Source of the DNA: Micromonospora radicis
Lineage (GTDB): Bacteria > Actinomycetota > Actinomycetes > Mycobacteriales > Micromonosporaceae
Assembly: GCF_003583405.1 (NCBI RefSeq)
Contig: NZ_QXEC01000012.1
Span: 120,745-184,744 of the forward strand
Direction of reading: 5' to 3'
DNA length: 64,000 bases
Position numbers and translations under genes: made by a program. Shown here piece after piece: positions 1 to 8,980 of the stretch. The notes beneath the pieces were generated by a model that was not told where the DNA came from, searched no databases, and saw nothing but the letters and a program-made list of their open reading frames with translations. Positions within the stretch are counted from its first letter, which is position 1. Every line of letters begins with the position of its first letter.

Positions 1-918
1 CAGCGGGGTGGCCAGCGTGATCGAGGTGAGGAACGCCATGCCCATACCGACGAACAGCACCAGGCCGAGGTCCTTCAGGGTGCCCGCGCCGAGCAGGCCG
101 GCACCGATGAACAGGATGCCGCCGACCGGGAGCAGGGCCACCACCGAGGTGTTGACCGACCGCATCAGGCTCTGGTTGACCGCCAGGTTGGCGGCCTCGC
201 CGTAGGTCTGGTTGTTGTTCGCGGTGATGCCCCTGGTGTTCTCCTGCACCTTGTCGAAGACCACCACCACGTCGTAGAGCGCGAAGCCCAGGATGGTGAG
301 GAATCCGATGATCGTCGACGGGGTCACCTCGAACCCGACAATCGAGTAGATGCCGGCGCTCAGCGCCAGGTTCGTCACCAGGGAGAAGATGGCCGCGACC
401 GCCATCTGCCACTCGAAGCGCAGCACCAGGTACGCGGTCACCAGCGCGAGGAAGATGACCAGACCGAGCAGCGCCCGGTTGGTCACCTGGCTACCCCAGG
501 CCTCGCTGACCCGGTTGGCGCTGATCTCCCCCGGGTCGATGCCGAACCGCTCGGCCATGTCGAGCCGGACCGACTCGGCCTGCGCCGGGTCGAGCTCGGT
601 GGTGCGCAGCTCGTAGAAGGAGCCACCGGCACCGCCGACCTGCTGGGCGGTCACCACCCGGGCGCCGTCGCCGGCGCTGCCCAGCGACTGCCCTGCGGTG
701 GCCTCGGCGTCCTGCATGGTGCCGACGCTGGTCGGGACCTGGAACGAGTTGCCACCGGCGAACTCGATGCCCGGGTTGAATCCCTTGAAGAGGATGCTGG
801 AGAGTGCGATCAGCACCAGCACGGCGGCCGCCGTGAACCACATCTTGCGCCGGCCGACGATGTCGAGACCGGCGTCGCCCCGGTAGAGGCGGCTTGCCAG
901 AGAGTTCTCCGCGGCCAT
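1..918 (-). CDS. secF: SecF, protein-export membrane subunit (C-terminus cut by window edge)
   Basis: SecF is the smaller RND-type membrane subunit of the SecD-SecF-YajC complex, which uses the proton-motive force to help pull secreted proteins through SecYEG. Translation starts at ATG 918 and runs off the left edge; 306 codons are visible. They show a cytoplasmic N-terminus, a first membrane helix (about residues 27-44), the family motif GIEFAGG (about 50-56) opening the extracytoplasmic domain, and further helices from about residue 146. Only one base separates the secD stop from this start, so the two are co-transcribed and probably translationally coupled. Identity is firm; the missing C-terminus is only a window effect. 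Confidence 0.96.
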   Translation of the reverse strand, partial: MAAENSLASRLYRGDAGLDIVGRRKMWFTAAAVLVLIALSSILFKGFNPGIEFAGGNSFQVPTSVGTMQDAEATAGQSLGSAGDGARVVTAQQVGGAGGSFYELRTTELDPAQAESVRLDMAERFGIDPGEISANRVSEAWGSQVTNRALLGLVIFLALVTAYLVLRFEWQMAVAAIFSLVTNLALSAGIYSIVGFEVTPSTIIGFLTILGFALYDVVVVFDKVQENTRGITANNNQTYGEAANLAVNQSLMRSVNTSVVALLPVGGILFIGAGLLGAGTLKDLGLVLFVGMGMAFLTSITLATPL

Positions 919-919
919 C

Positions 920-2806
920 TCAGGCCTCCTTGACGCGCGGGTTGCGGGACTGGGTCTGCTCCGACTTGGCCGGCAGAACCCGGCCGAGACCACTGACCCG
1001 CGGGGACAGGAACGCCTTGCTACGGGCGAGCATCGTCATCATCGGATGCCGGAAGAGGAAGACCACGAGCAGGTCCAGGACCGTGGCCAGGCCGAGGGCG
1101 AAGGCGAAGCCCTTGACCGTACCGACCGAGACGATGTAGAGCACCACCGCCGACAGGATGGTGATGGCGTTCGCCGAGATGATCGTCCGGCGGGCCCGGA
1201 CCCAGGCGCGGGAGACCGCACTGCGCGGGCTGCGACCCTCTCGGATCTCGTCCTTGAGCCGTTCGAAGTAGATGACGAACGAGTCCGCCGCCACACCGAG
1301 CGAGACGATGATGCCGGCGATGCCGGCGAGGGTGAGGGTGAAGCCGATCTGCCGGCCGAGGAAGACCAGGGCGCCGAAGAGCAGCAGCGCCGACAGCACC
1401 AGGCTGGCGAAGATCACCGTGCCGAGCAGGCGGTAGTAGAAGAACGAGTAGATGATGACCAGCAGCATGCCGATGCCGGCCGCGAGCAGACCGGCCCGCA
1501 GGTGGCTGGCGCCCAGGGTGGCGGTGACGTTCTGGCTCTCCTGCGCCTCGAAGGTGACCGGCAGGGCGCCGTAGCTGAGGTAGCCGGCCAGCTCGCTGGC
1601 CTCGGCGTTGCTGAAGTTGCCGGTGATCTGCGAGCTGCCGACGAGCACACCCTGGATCTGCGGCGAGGAGATGATCTTGTTGTCCAGTACCACGGCGACC
1701 CGGCACTTGCCCTCGTCACCGAGCGCGGAGGCGTCGCAGGCCTGCCCCTCGTTGTTGAACGCCTCACGGGTCAGCGCGGTCCACTTCTCCCCGCCGGTAC
1801 GGGTGAAGTCCAGGCTGACCACCCACTGGCTGGTCTGGTCCCGGACCGCGGTGGCGTTGCTGACGTCGGTGCCGAGCACCTTCGCCACGTCCAGCAGGTT
1901 CTTGATGGAACCGGCCTCGCAGGAGACCACCTGCTGCTCCGGGTCGGAGATGGAGGCCGGCGGCCGGTCGTCGAGCTGAAGGCAGCTGATGGTCGGCACG
2001 TTGAACTGCATCTGCGCGGGCAGTACCGCGACCTCCCGGCCGGTCAACTCGGCGAACGGCTTGAGCTTCTCGGCCAGCGCCGGGTCGGCGCTCAGGTCGG
2101 CCGGTGCCTGCAGGCCGTTGGCCGCGGCCCAGGCCTCGGCGCCGACCTTCTCCTCGACGGCCCTGCGCTGCTCCTCGATGCTCTGCGACACCGGTTCCTC
2201 GCTCGCCGACGGCGACGGGGTGGCACTCGGCGTCTGCGCCGGGGTGGGCGTCGGCGTGGGTGCCCCACCGCCCTGGCCGCCGGCCGGCGGTGAGGCGGTC
2301 ACCTCGGCGTTCGGGGTGGGGCTGGTGGTGCCGGTCGGGGTCGCGGTGGGCGTCGGCTCGGCAGTGCCGGTCGGGCTGGGCGCCGGCGACGGAATCGCGC
2401 CGCTGCCGTCAGCGATCTTCAGCACCTTGCGGAACCGCAACTCGGCGGCGCTGCCGACCTCGCTGAGGTCGCGGTTCTCACCGGGCAGGGAGACGACGAT
2501 GTTGCGGTCGCCCTCGGTGACCACCTCAGCCTCGGCAACGCCGTACGCGTTGACCCGGCTCTCGATGATCTGGCGAGCCCGTTCGAGGTTCGCCGCCGTC
2601 GGGGCGCGACCGTCGAGCGTGTTCGTCGCCTCGAGCGTGAGCCGGGTGCCGCCGACCAGGTCAAGACCGAGACGGGGTTCGAGCCGATCCTTCCAGCCTC
2701 CGCTGGCGCCGCCCGAGAAGAACACCAAAAGATAGAGGACGACGAGGATGCCGCCCAGTACGGCCAACTGCCGTCCCGGGCGCATCTGTCCCTGAGGTGG
2801 TGCCAC
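920..2806 (-). CDS. secD: SecD, protein-export membrane subunit
   Basis: SecD partners SecF in proton-driven protein export across the cytoplasmic membrane. The 628-residue protein has one N-terminal helix (about 14-30), the motif GLDLVGGTRL (47-56), a large extracytoplasmic domain, and a C-terminal five-helix RND-like membrane domain from about residue 445. Residues about 139-205 are a low-complexity stretch of Pro, Thr, Ser, Gly and Ala splitting the extracytoplasmic domain; it is not part of the conserved fold and is probably a flexible linker outside the membrane. The gene lies between yajC and secF on the same strand. The 286 bases upstream to yajC contain no gene. Identity is firm. Confidence 0.97.
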   Translation of the reverse strand: MAPPQGQMRPGRQLAVLGGILVVLYLLVFFSGGASGGWKDRLEPRLGLDLVGGTRLTLEATNTLDGRAPTAANLERARQIIESRVNAYGVAEAEVVTEGDRNIVVSLPGENRDLSEVGSAAELRFRKVLKIADGSGAIPSPAPSPTGTAEPTPTATPTGTTSPTPNAEVTASPPAGGQGGGAPTPTPTPAQTPSATPSPSASEEPVSQSIEEQRRAVEEKVGAEAWAAANGLQAPADLSADPALAEKLKPFAELTGREVAVLPAQMQFNVPTISCLQLDDRPPASISDPEQQVVSCEAGSIKNLLDVAKVLGTDVSNATAVRDQTSQWVVSLDFTRTGGEKWTALTREAFNNEGQACDASALGDEGKCRVAVVLDNKIISSPQIQGVLVGSSQITGNFSNAEASELAGYLSYGALPVTFEAQESQNVTATLGASHLRAGLLAAGIGMLLVIIYSFFYYRLLGTVIFASLVLSALLLFGALVFLGRQIGFTLTLAGIAGIIVSLGVAADSFVIYFERLKDEIREGRSPRSAVSRAWVRARRTIISANAITILSAVVLYIVSVGTVKGFAFALGLATVLDLLVVFLFRHPMMTMLARSKAFLSPRVSGLGRVLPAKSEQTQSRNPRVKEA

Positions 2807-3035
2807 GGCTGTCCTGTCTCCCTGTACGGTCGCGCCGCCGCGGGCGCGACGGCGGATCGGCCGGTTCCCCGGCCGACGATCTGCCTTCCGACGGCGCCCG
2901 GGGCTGACGCCGCCGCCTCGGGTGGTCGACGCGGGCGCGTGGACCGGACCGAACCGGCGCGCCGACGCCCGGCGTCGGCCTTCTATCCAGTTGTCTCAAC
3001 GCGCCGCGTCGGCGCTCACCCGCCCGGGGACGCGT

Positions 3036-3050
3036 GCGGGTGACACCCGC
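3036..3050 (-). terminator. small hairpin downstream of yajC
   Basis: GCGGGT and ACCCGC pair around a 3-base loop, 43 bases after the yajC stop. No U-tract follows, so it may only attenuate transcription between yajC and secD. Confidence 0.25.
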
Positions 3051-3092
3051 CCGGCCGAGCCGGCGCAGCGGCGGACCGGGTGGGTGCGGTGC

Positions 3093-3434
3093 TCACTCCT
3101 TGACGACGTCGGTCTCCTCGGCCGCAGCCTCGGTGGGACGCTCCGCCTTGGTCACCACCCGGGCGATCGCCGGGCGGGCGTAGCGGGTCTGCACTCCGGG
3201 AGCGATCTCGAGCAGGACGTGGTCGTCCTCGACACCGGTGACCATGCCGTACAGCCCGCCGATGGTGACCACCTCGTCGCCCACGGAGAGGCCGGACTGC
3301 ATCGCCTCGGCCTCGCGGCGGCGCTTCTGCTGGGGTCGGATCATCATGAAGTACATGACGCCGAAGAGCAGCGCGATCATGAGGATCGGCGTGAAGCCTC
3401 CCGCTCCGCCGCCTTCTGCTGCTACGTAGAGCAC
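3093..3434 (-). CDS. yajC: YajC, Sec translocase accessory subunit
   Basis: YajC is the small single-helix subunit that associates with SecDF. I prefer GTG 3434 (113 residues) over the upstream ATG at 3452, because a strong Shine-Dalgarno sequence (GGGAAGG, 3444-3450) lies 9 bases before the GTG and would overlap the ATG. The protein has one membrane helix (about 15-32), the hallmark MIRPQQKR just after it, and a soluble domain with the typical GDEVVTIGGLYG pattern. It sits between ruvB and secD, the usual actinobacterial order. The function of YajC is accessory and not fully defined in the family. Confidence 0.93.
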   Translation of the reverse strand: MLYVAAEGGGAGGFTPILMIALLFGVMYFMMIRPQQKRRREAEAMQSGLSVGDEVVTIGGLYGMVTGVEDDHVLLEIAPGVQTRYARPAIARVVTKAERPTEAAAEETDVVKE

Positions 3435-3570
3435 GGTTGTCGACCTTCCCATTGGCCCCGGTACGGCGCTTGGCGCCGGAGCGGAGGCGGATTTTCACAT
3501 CCTGTACAGACCGCGGCGAGTCTAGTCGCTGTATCTGGGAACGCCGAATGCGGCACAGATCACGAACAGA

Positions 3571-4641
3571 TCACGGCTCGCCGGCTTCCACCGAGAACAG
3601 ATCGGGCGCGGGGGGAGCTTCGGCAGCAAATGTACCATTCGGTGGCGTACGCCCCAGGTGGCGCCAGGCGGCCTCGGTCGCCACCCGGCCGCGCGGCGTA
3701 CGGGCCAGCAGCCCCGCCCGCACCAGGAACGGCTCGCACACCTCCTCGACCGTGTCCGGCTGCTCCCCCACCGCCACGGCCAGGGTGGAGAGGCCGACCG
3801 GGCCGCCCCGAAACGAGTCGACCAGGGCGGTGAGCACCGCCCGGTCGAGCCGGTCCAGCCCGAGCGCGTCCACGTCGTACACGGTCAGCGCCGCGCGGGC
3901 GGTCTCGACGGTGACCACGCCGTCGGCGCGTACCTCGGCGAAGTCCCGCACCCGGCGCAGCAGCCGGTTGGCGATCCGGGGCGTACCCCGGGACCGGCCG
4001 GCGATCTCCGCGGCCCCGTCGTCGGTGATCGGTACCCCGAGGATGCGCGCCGAGCGGTGCAGCAGCGTCTCCAGATCGGCCGGGGCGTAGAAGTCCAGAT
4101 GGGCGACGAACCCGAACCGGTCCCGCATCGGACCGGTCAGCAGACCGGACCGGGTGGTCGCGCCGACCAGGGTAAACGGCTCCACGTCCAGCGGGATGGC
4201 GGTGGCGCCCGGGCCCTTGCCGACCACCACGTCGACCCGGAAGTCCTCCATCGCGCTGTAGAGCAACTCCTCGGCCGGCTTGGCGATCCGGTGGATCTCG
4301 TCGATGAAGAGCACGTCGCCCTCGGCGAGACTGGTCAGGATCGCGGCCAGGTCGCCGGAGCGTTCGATGGCCGGGCCGCTGGTCACCCGGATGCCCGCGC
4401 CCAGCTCGGCGGCGACAATGTTGGCCAACGTGGTCTTGCCCAGGCCGGGTGGCCCGGAGAGCAGGATATGGTCGGGCGGGGAGCCACGCCGCATCGCGCC
4501 CTGCAACAACAGGTCGAGCTGGTCACGGACGCGGTGCTGGGCGATGAACTCGTCCAACCGCTTCGGCCGGACGCTGGCCTCCGCGTCCCGCTCGGCATCG
4601 TTGACGTACGCCGAGACCAGATTGCCGTCGGTGCCGGTCAC
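3571..4641 (-). CDS. ruvB: RuvB, Holliday-junction branch-migration ATPase
   Basis: RuvB is the hexameric AAA+ motor that, with RuvA, drives branch migration of Holliday junctions during recombination and replication-fork repair. The 356-residue protein has Walker [10 protein letters not shown] (about 63-71), Walker B LFIDEIHR (about 111-118), the sensor region GATTR, and a C-terminal winged-helix domain that binds DNA. The start is GTG 4641, directly next to a 60-bp tandem repeat, so the repeat supplies its whole translation-initiation leader; no strong Shine-Dalgarno is evident. It follows ruvC and ruvA on the same strand. Identity is firm; the exact start is slightly less certain. Confidence 0.97.
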   Translation of the reverse strand: MTGTDGNLVSAYVNDAERDAEASVRPKRLDEFIAQHRVRDQLDLLLQGAMRRGSPPDHILLSGPPGLGKTTLANIVAAELGAGIRVTSGPAIERSGDLAAILTSLAEGDVLFIDEIHRIAKPAEELLYSAMEDFRVDVVVGKGPGATAIPLDVEPFTLVGATTRSGLLTGPMRDRFGFVAHLDFYAPADLETLLHRSARILGVPITDDGAAEIAGRSRGTPRIANRLLRRVRDFAEVRADGVVTVETARAALTVYDVDALGLDRLDRAVLTALVDSFRGGPVGLSTLAVAVGEQPDTVEEVCEPFLVRAGLLARTPRGRVATEAAWRHLGRTPPNGTFAAEAPPAPDLFSVEAGEP

Positions 4642-4764
4642 GGGACGATCTTCATTCGCGACTGCGGGGCTCGCAGAACCGGCTCACTCCTCGCGCTCAT
4701 CGGGAGCATCTTCATTCGCGACTGCGGGGCTCGCAGAACCGGCTCACTCCTCGCGCTCATCGGG
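4641..4764. repeat. 60-bp tandem repeat, two copies plus 4 bases, at the ruvA/ruvB junction
   Basis: Bases 4641-4700 and 4701-4760 are near-identical (a two-base swap near the start of the unit), and the first four bases recur at 4761-4764. Each unit contains the hairpin CTGCG-GGGCT-CGCAG. On the minus strand the repeat provides the ruvA stop codon (TGA, 4757-4759) and ends exactly at the ruvB GTG (4641). It therefore lies within the ruvCAB transcript. It looks like a dispersed short element that duplicated in place, but dispersal cannot be shown from one window. Confidence 0.9.
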
Positions 4765-5359
4765 TCCGACCCAACAGGCGGATGGCCTGCTTGAGCAGTA
4801 CCGGCACCGGTGGGGTGGCGCCGTCGACGGTCTCCGCGACCGCCGCGACCGCCTGGTCGGCCTGGCCCGCCGTCCAACCGAGCCCGACCAGCGCCTGCCG
4901 GACCTGCTCCGGCCAGGCGCCACCGGTGACCCCGGCCGCGCCGTCGGCGCCCACCGCGACCGGACCGATCCGGTCGCGCAGCTCCAGTACCAGCCGCTCG
5001 GCGCCCTTCTTGCCGATCCCGGGCACCCGGGTCAGCGCGGCGGTGTCGGCGTTGGCGATCGCCTTGCGGACCGCGTCGGGGGTGTGCACGGCCAGCACCG
5101 CCTGCGCCAACCGTGGTCCGACACCGCTGGCGGTCTGCAGCAGCTCGAACAGCGACTTCGCGTCGTCGTCGGCGAAGCCGTAGAGGGTGAGCGAATCCTC
5201 CCGGACGACCAGGCTGGTGGCCAGCCGGGCCGGTTGGCCGACCCGCAGGTCGGCGATGGTGCCGGGGGCGCACTGTACGGCCAGCCCGACCCCGCCGACC
5301 TCGATCACCGCGTGGTCCGGGCCGGTCGCGGTCACCACCCCGCGCACACTGGCGATCAT
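4757..5359 (-). CDS. ruvA: RuvA, Holliday-junction DNA-binding subunit
   Basis: RuvA binds four-way DNA junctions as a tetramer and loads RuvB. The 200-residue product begins MIASVRG (ATG 5359), as is usual for the family. It has an N-terminal OB fold, two central helix-hairpin-helix motifs (one includes the segment [12 protein letters not shown]), and a C-terminal RuvB-binding three-helix domain. Its ATG overlaps the ruvC stop by the tetranucleotide ATGA, implying coupling. The stop codon falls inside the 60-bp repeat, so the last residues were probably set when that element arrived or duplicated. Confidence 0.96.
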   Translation of the reverse strand: MIASVRGVVTATGPDHAVIEVGGVGLAVQCAPGTIADLRVGQPARLATSLVVREDSLTLYGFADDDAKSLFELLQTASGVGPRLAQAVLAVHTPDAVRKAIANADTAALTRVPGIGKKGAERLVLELRDRIGPVAVGADGAAGVTGGAWPEQVRQALVGLGWTAGQADQAVAAVAETVDGATPPVPVLLKQAIRLLGRTR

Positions 5360-5883
5360 CTCGCTCCTCCTCGTCTCGCCCGGTCCGCGGCGGCGGCCAG
5401 CTTCGATCGGGTACCGCCGCGCCACACGTGGCAGATGGCCAGCGCGAGGGCGTCCGCGGCGTCGGCGGGCCGGGGTGGCTCGGGCAGCCGCAGCAGCCGG
5501 GTGACCATCGTTGTCATCTGTGCCTTGTCCGCCTGCCCGGAGCCGGTCACCGCGGCCTTCACCTCGCTCGGGGTGTACGTCTGCACGGGCAACCCGGCAC
5601 GCGCCCCGGCGAGCACCGCGATCCCGCTGGCCTGGGCGGTGCCCATCACCGTACGCACGTTGTGCTGGCTGAACACCCGCTCCACGGCCACGCTGTCCGG
5701 CCGGTGCTCGGCCACCAGGTCGGTGAGGCTGCGGTCGAGGTGCAGCAGCCGGGTGGGCAGTTCGTCGGCCGGGTCGGTGTAGATCACGTAGTAGGCGACA
5801 AGTGTGCAGGGCCGGCCCGGCACTCCCTCGACCACACCGACCCCGCACCGGGTCAGGCCCGGGTCGACGCCGAGCACCCGCAC
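5356..5883 (-). CDS. ruvC: RuvC, crossover-junction endonuclease
   Basis: RuvC is the dimeric metal-dependent nuclease that resolves Holliday junctions produced by RuvAB. With GTG 5883 as start the protein is 175 residues and opens [14 protein letters not shown]. The four acidic catalytic residues are visible: D7, E68, D141 and D144. A strong Shine-Dalgarno (GGGAGGGGG, about 5887-5895) precedes this GTG; a longer in-frame start at 5925 would add an unconserved leader. It is first of the ruvCAB genes here. In many actinobacteria yebC lies just upstream; here yebC is about 26 kb away. Confidence 0.96.
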   Translation of the reverse strand: MRVLGVDPGLTRCGVGVVEGVPGRPCTLVAYYVIYTDPADELPTRLLHLDRSLTDLVAEHRPDSVAVERVFSQHNVRTVMGTAQASGIAVLAGARAGLPVQTYTPSEVKAAVTGSGQADKAQMTTMVTRLLRLPEPPRPADAADALALAICHVWRGGTRSKLAAAADRARRGGAR

Positions 5884-6101
5884 GTCGCCCCCTCCCAGCC
5901 GCCGAGCAGTACGTGTGTTCGACACCCTACCGATGACGTTGTCCGGGCGCGCCGCGGGACACGCCCGGCGCGCACCGTACCGCGCTCACCTTCGGGTCAC
6001 CTCGTGGCAGCCGGGATGTAGCACACGGCCACAGGCTCCGATCGGAGTATGTGTCACGACGCCATGTGCGCCCGGACACACAGCTCGTAGTTTCATGCGC
6101 C

Positions 6102-6884
6102 ATGACGGCAGAACCCGTGGCGGTCCCCCACGTCGTGAACCTCGACCTCGCCGGTCGTACCGCCCTGGTCACCGGCGGTGGCAGCGGCATCGGCCGGGCC
6201 TGCGCCCTACGGCTGGCCGCGGCCGGCGCCAGCGTGCTGGTGGTCGACCGCAACGTCGAGGCGGCGAAGCTGGTGGCCGCTGCGGCCGGCGGCCGCGCCG
6301 AGGGGGTGGACCTGGCCGACCCCGAGGCGGTGGACCGGCTCGACGCGGACGTGGACATCGTGGTCAACAACGCCGGCCTGCAACACGTCGCCCCGATCCA
6401 GGACTTTCCCGTCGAGCGCTTCGAGTACATCCAGCGGGTGATGGTCGAGGCGCCGTTCCTGCTGATCCGCCGGGCCCTGCCGCACATGTACGCCCGTGGC
6501 TGGGGCCGCGTCGTCAACATCTCCTCGGTGCACGGGCTGCGCGCCTCGCCGTACAAGGCCGCCTACGTGTCCGCCAAGCACGCGCTGGAGGGGCTGTCCA
6601 AGGTGGTGGCGCAGGAAGGCGCCGCGCACGGGGTCACCGCCAACTGCATCAACCCGGCGTACGTGCGAACCGCCCTGGTGGAGAGCCAGATCGCCGACCA
6701 GGCGGCCACCCACGGCATCCCGGAGAGCGAGGTGATCGAGAAGATCATGCTCGCCCGGGCGGCGATCAAACGGCTGATCGAGCCGGCGGAGGTGGCCGAG
6801 TTGCTGGCGTACCTCTGCTCCCCGCCGGCCGGGTTCCTCACCGGCGCCTCGATCGCACTCGACGGGGGCTGGACGGCGAGCTAG
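6102..6884 (+). CDS. short-chain dehydrogenase, 3-hydroxybutyrate-dehydrogenase-like
   Basis: A classical SDR of 260 residues, probably an NAD-dependent 3-hydroxybutyrate dehydrogenase or close relative that links polyhydroxybutyrate or ketone-body carbon to acetoacetate. The Rossmann motif TGGGSGIGRA is near residues 27-36, NNAG near 92-95, the catalytic Ser in the NISSVHG segment, and the YxxxK pair in the segment SPYKAAYVSAKHALEG. I chose ATG 6102: TAGTTT (6088-6093) lies 8 bases before it, fitting a leaderless start. A GTG at 6051 preceded by GGAG is possible. The PucR-type regulator follows after 14 bases and probably shares the transcript. Substrate is inferred from overall sequence resemblance only. 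Confidence 0.8.
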   Translation: MTAEPVAVPHVVNLDLAGRTALVTGGGSGIGRACALRLAAAGASVLVVDRNVEAAKLVAAAAGGRAEGVDLADPEAVDRLDADVDIVVNNAGLQHVAPIQDFPVERFEYIQRVMVEAPFLLIRRALPHMYARGWGRVVNISSVHGLRASPYKAAYVSAKHALEGLSKVVAQEGAAHGVTANCINPAYVRTALVESQIADQAATHGIPESEVIEKIMLARAAIKRLIEPAEVAELLAYLCSPPAGFLTGASIALDGGWTAS

Positions 6885-6898
6885 TGGTCACCCGCACA

Positions 6899-8818
6899 AT
6901 GTCGGGCATGTCGTCGCCGGTGGAGTTTCTGGAACTGCTCGCCCGGGAGGCAGCCCCGGTCGAGTTCGAGGGGCCACTGGTCGCCGCCCGGTCGGCCGGG
7001 CTCACGGCCGACCGGATCGCCGAACTGGAACAGGCCAAGACCGTCGCGCTGCGGGTCCGCGCGCTGCTGGAACGCCGCCGCCGCCGGGAGAGCGAACTCT
7101 CCGGCCTGTACGACACGGTCAGCGACCTGGCCGGGCTGCGTGACCTGGACGACGTGCTGCGGGCCATCGTGCACCGGGCCCGGCACCTGCTCGGCGCGGA
7201 CGTGGCCTACATGACGCTAAACGACGCCGAGCGCGGCGACACCTACATGCGGGTGACCGACGGTTCGGTCTCGGCCCGCTTCCAGCGGCTGCGGTTGCCC
7301 ATGGGGGCCGGACTCGGCGGCCTGGTGGCCCAGTCGGGTGCCCCGTACGTGACCGCCAACTATCCGGAGGACGAGCGCTTCCACCACACCCGGGAGATCG
7401 ACGCCGGGGTGGGCGAGGAGGGTCTGGTGGCCATCCTCGGGGTGCCGCTGCGGCTCGGCTCGACCAGCATCGGCGTGCTCTACGCCGCGAACCGCTCGGC
7501 GCGGCCGTTCGCCCGCGAGGAGGTGGCGCTGCTGCTCTCGCTGGCCGCGCACGCGGCGGTGGCGATCGACACCGCACGGCTGCTGGCGGAGACCCGCGCG
7601 GCGCTGGCGGAGCTGTCGGCGGCCAACACCACCATCCGGGCACACAGCACGTCGGTGGAGCGGGCCGCGGCGGCCCACGACCGGATGACCGCGCTGGTGC
7701 TGCGCGGCGGCGGGGTGGAGGACGTGACGGCGGCGGTCACCGAGGTGCTGGGGGGTTCCCTGCTGGCGTTGGACGCCGAGGGCCGGCTGTTGGCCCGGGT
7801 CGGTGAACTGGACGAGCCGGATCGGGCGGACCTCGTCGAGGCGGTCGCCGCCTCCCGTACCGAGGGCCGCAGCGTACGCCGGGGTGTGCTCTGGTACGGC
7901 GCCGTGGTGGCCGGCGCGGAGAACCTGGGCGCCCTGGTACTGCACCCCGAGGGCGAGCTGGCCGACGCCGACCAGCGCATCCTGGAGCGGGCCGCGCTGG
8001 TGACCGCGTTGCTGCTGTTGTTCCGGCGTACCGTGGCCGAGGCCGAGGGGCGGGTGCGCGGTGAGCTGCTCGACGACCTGATCGCCCGGCCGCTGCGCGA
8101 CACCGAGGCGCTGCGCAGCCGGGCCCGGCGGCTCGGCGTGGACCTGGACGCCCCGCACGTGCTGGTGGCCGTCGGCGACGACGCGATCGCGGCCACCGGG
8201 TCGGCCCGGCAGCGGGTGCTGTCCTGGGCCACCACGTACGCCTCGACGCGTGGCGGGCTGGCCGCGGCGCGCGACGGCCTGGTGGCGTTGATGCTGCCCG
8301 GGCAGGATGCCGGTGGCAGTGCCCGGGCGGTGGCGCGGGACCTGTCCCGGGTCACCGGTCGGCCGGTGACCGCCGGGGCGAGCGGCCCCTCCACCGGCCC
8401 GTCGTCGCTGGCCGCCGCCTTCCGGGAGGCCGACCGGTGCCTGACCGCGCTCGGCGCACTGGGTCGCTCCGGGCAGGGCGCCAGCACCGCCGAGCTGGGC
8501 TTCGTCGGGCTGCTGCTGGGTACCGTCGCCGACGGCGGTGACGCCGACGTCAGCCGGTTCCTCACCGCCACCATCGGTCCGGTCCTCGAATACGACGCGC
8601 GGCGCGGCACGGCCCTGGTACGGACGCTGGAGGCGTACTTCGGGGTGGGTGGCAGTCTGGCCCGCGCGGCGGAGCAGCTGCACGTGCACGTCAACACGGT
8701 GACCCAGCGGTTGGAGCGGATCGGGCAGTTGCTGGGTGGCGACTGGCAGAAGCCGGAGCGGGCGCTGGAGGTACAACTCGCGCTGCGCCTGCACCGGCTG
8801 CGTGCCCCGGCTGGCTGA
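6899..8818 (+). CDS. GAF-PucR (CdaR-type) transcriptional regulator
   Basis: A 639-residue regulator. Residues about 75-225 form a GAF ligand-sensing domain (ahead of it a charged Arg/Glu-rich helix), followed by a middle GGDEF-like/CdaR region (about 300-540). The C-terminal PucR helix-turn-helix (about 574-631) carries the typical LHVHVNTVTQRLERIGQLLG pattern. Such proteins usually control catabolic genes in response to a metabolite. Position directly after the SDR suggests it regulates that dehydrogenase. The start is ATG 6899 or ATG 6908; neither has a clear Shine-Dalgarno, consistent with translation coupled to the SDR. The ligand is unknown. Confidence 0.85.
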   Translation: MSGMSSPVEFLELLAREAAPVEFEGPLVAARSAGLTADRIAELEQAKTVALRVRALLERRRRRESELSGLYDTVSDLAGLRDLDDVLRAIVHRARHLLGADVAYMTLNDAERGDTYMRVTDGSVSARFQRLRLPMGAGLGGLVAQSGAPYVTANYPEDERFHHTREIDAGVGEEGLVAILGVPLRLGSTSIGVLYAANRSARPFAREEVALLLSLAAHAAVAIDTARLLAETRAALAELSAANTTIRAHSTSVERAAAAHDRMTALVLRGGGVEDVTAAVTEVLGGSLLALDAEGRLLARVGELDEPDRADLVEAVAASRTEGRSVRRGVLWYGAVVAGAENLGALVLHPEGELADADQRILERAALVTALLLLFRRTVAEAEGRVRGELLDDLIARPLRDTEALRSRARRLGVDLDAPHVLVAVGDDAIAATGSARQRVLSWATTYASTRGGLAAARDGLVALMLPGQDAGGSARAVARDLSRVTGRPVTAGASGPSTGPSSLAAAFREADRCLTALGALGRSGQGASTAELGFVGLLLGTVADGGDADVSRFLTATIGPVLEYDARRGTALVRTLEAYFGVGGSLARAAEQLHVHVNTVTQRLERIGQLLGGDWQKPERALEVQLALRLHRLRAPAG

Positions 8819-8862
8819 GCCGACCGGCCGGCTCGGACCGGGTCCGCGCCGACGCCGCCGGC

Positions 8863-8880
8863 CCGGCGGGGTACCGCCGG
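8863..8880 (+). terminator. hairpin between convergent PucR gene and dedA
   Basis: CCGGCGG and CCGCCGG form a 7-bp GC stem with a 4-base loop, 44 bases after the regulator stop. It can serve both converging transcripts. Confidence 0.4.
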
Positions 8881-8980
8881 CACCGGGGCGAGCATCAGCG
8901 CGACCTGTAGCGCGCCCTCCATGGCGGTGGCGGTGTCGGGGTCGCCTCGGACACCCGGGTCGGGCGGTCCCGGGCCGGGG

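Noticed and set aside
1046..2293. Plus-strand frame opposite secD
   Set aside because: Composition is an Asp/Glu/Arg/Gly-rich shadow and secD is unmistakable on the other strand.
4641..4764. CRISPR array
   Set aside because: Only two directly adjoining 60-bp copies, no unique spacers and no cas genes.
4757..5848. RuvA extended upstream to 5848 through the ruvC gene
   Set aside because: The conserved RuvA start MIASVRG lies at 5359 and overlaps the ruvC stop; the extension is out-of-frame ruvC sequence.
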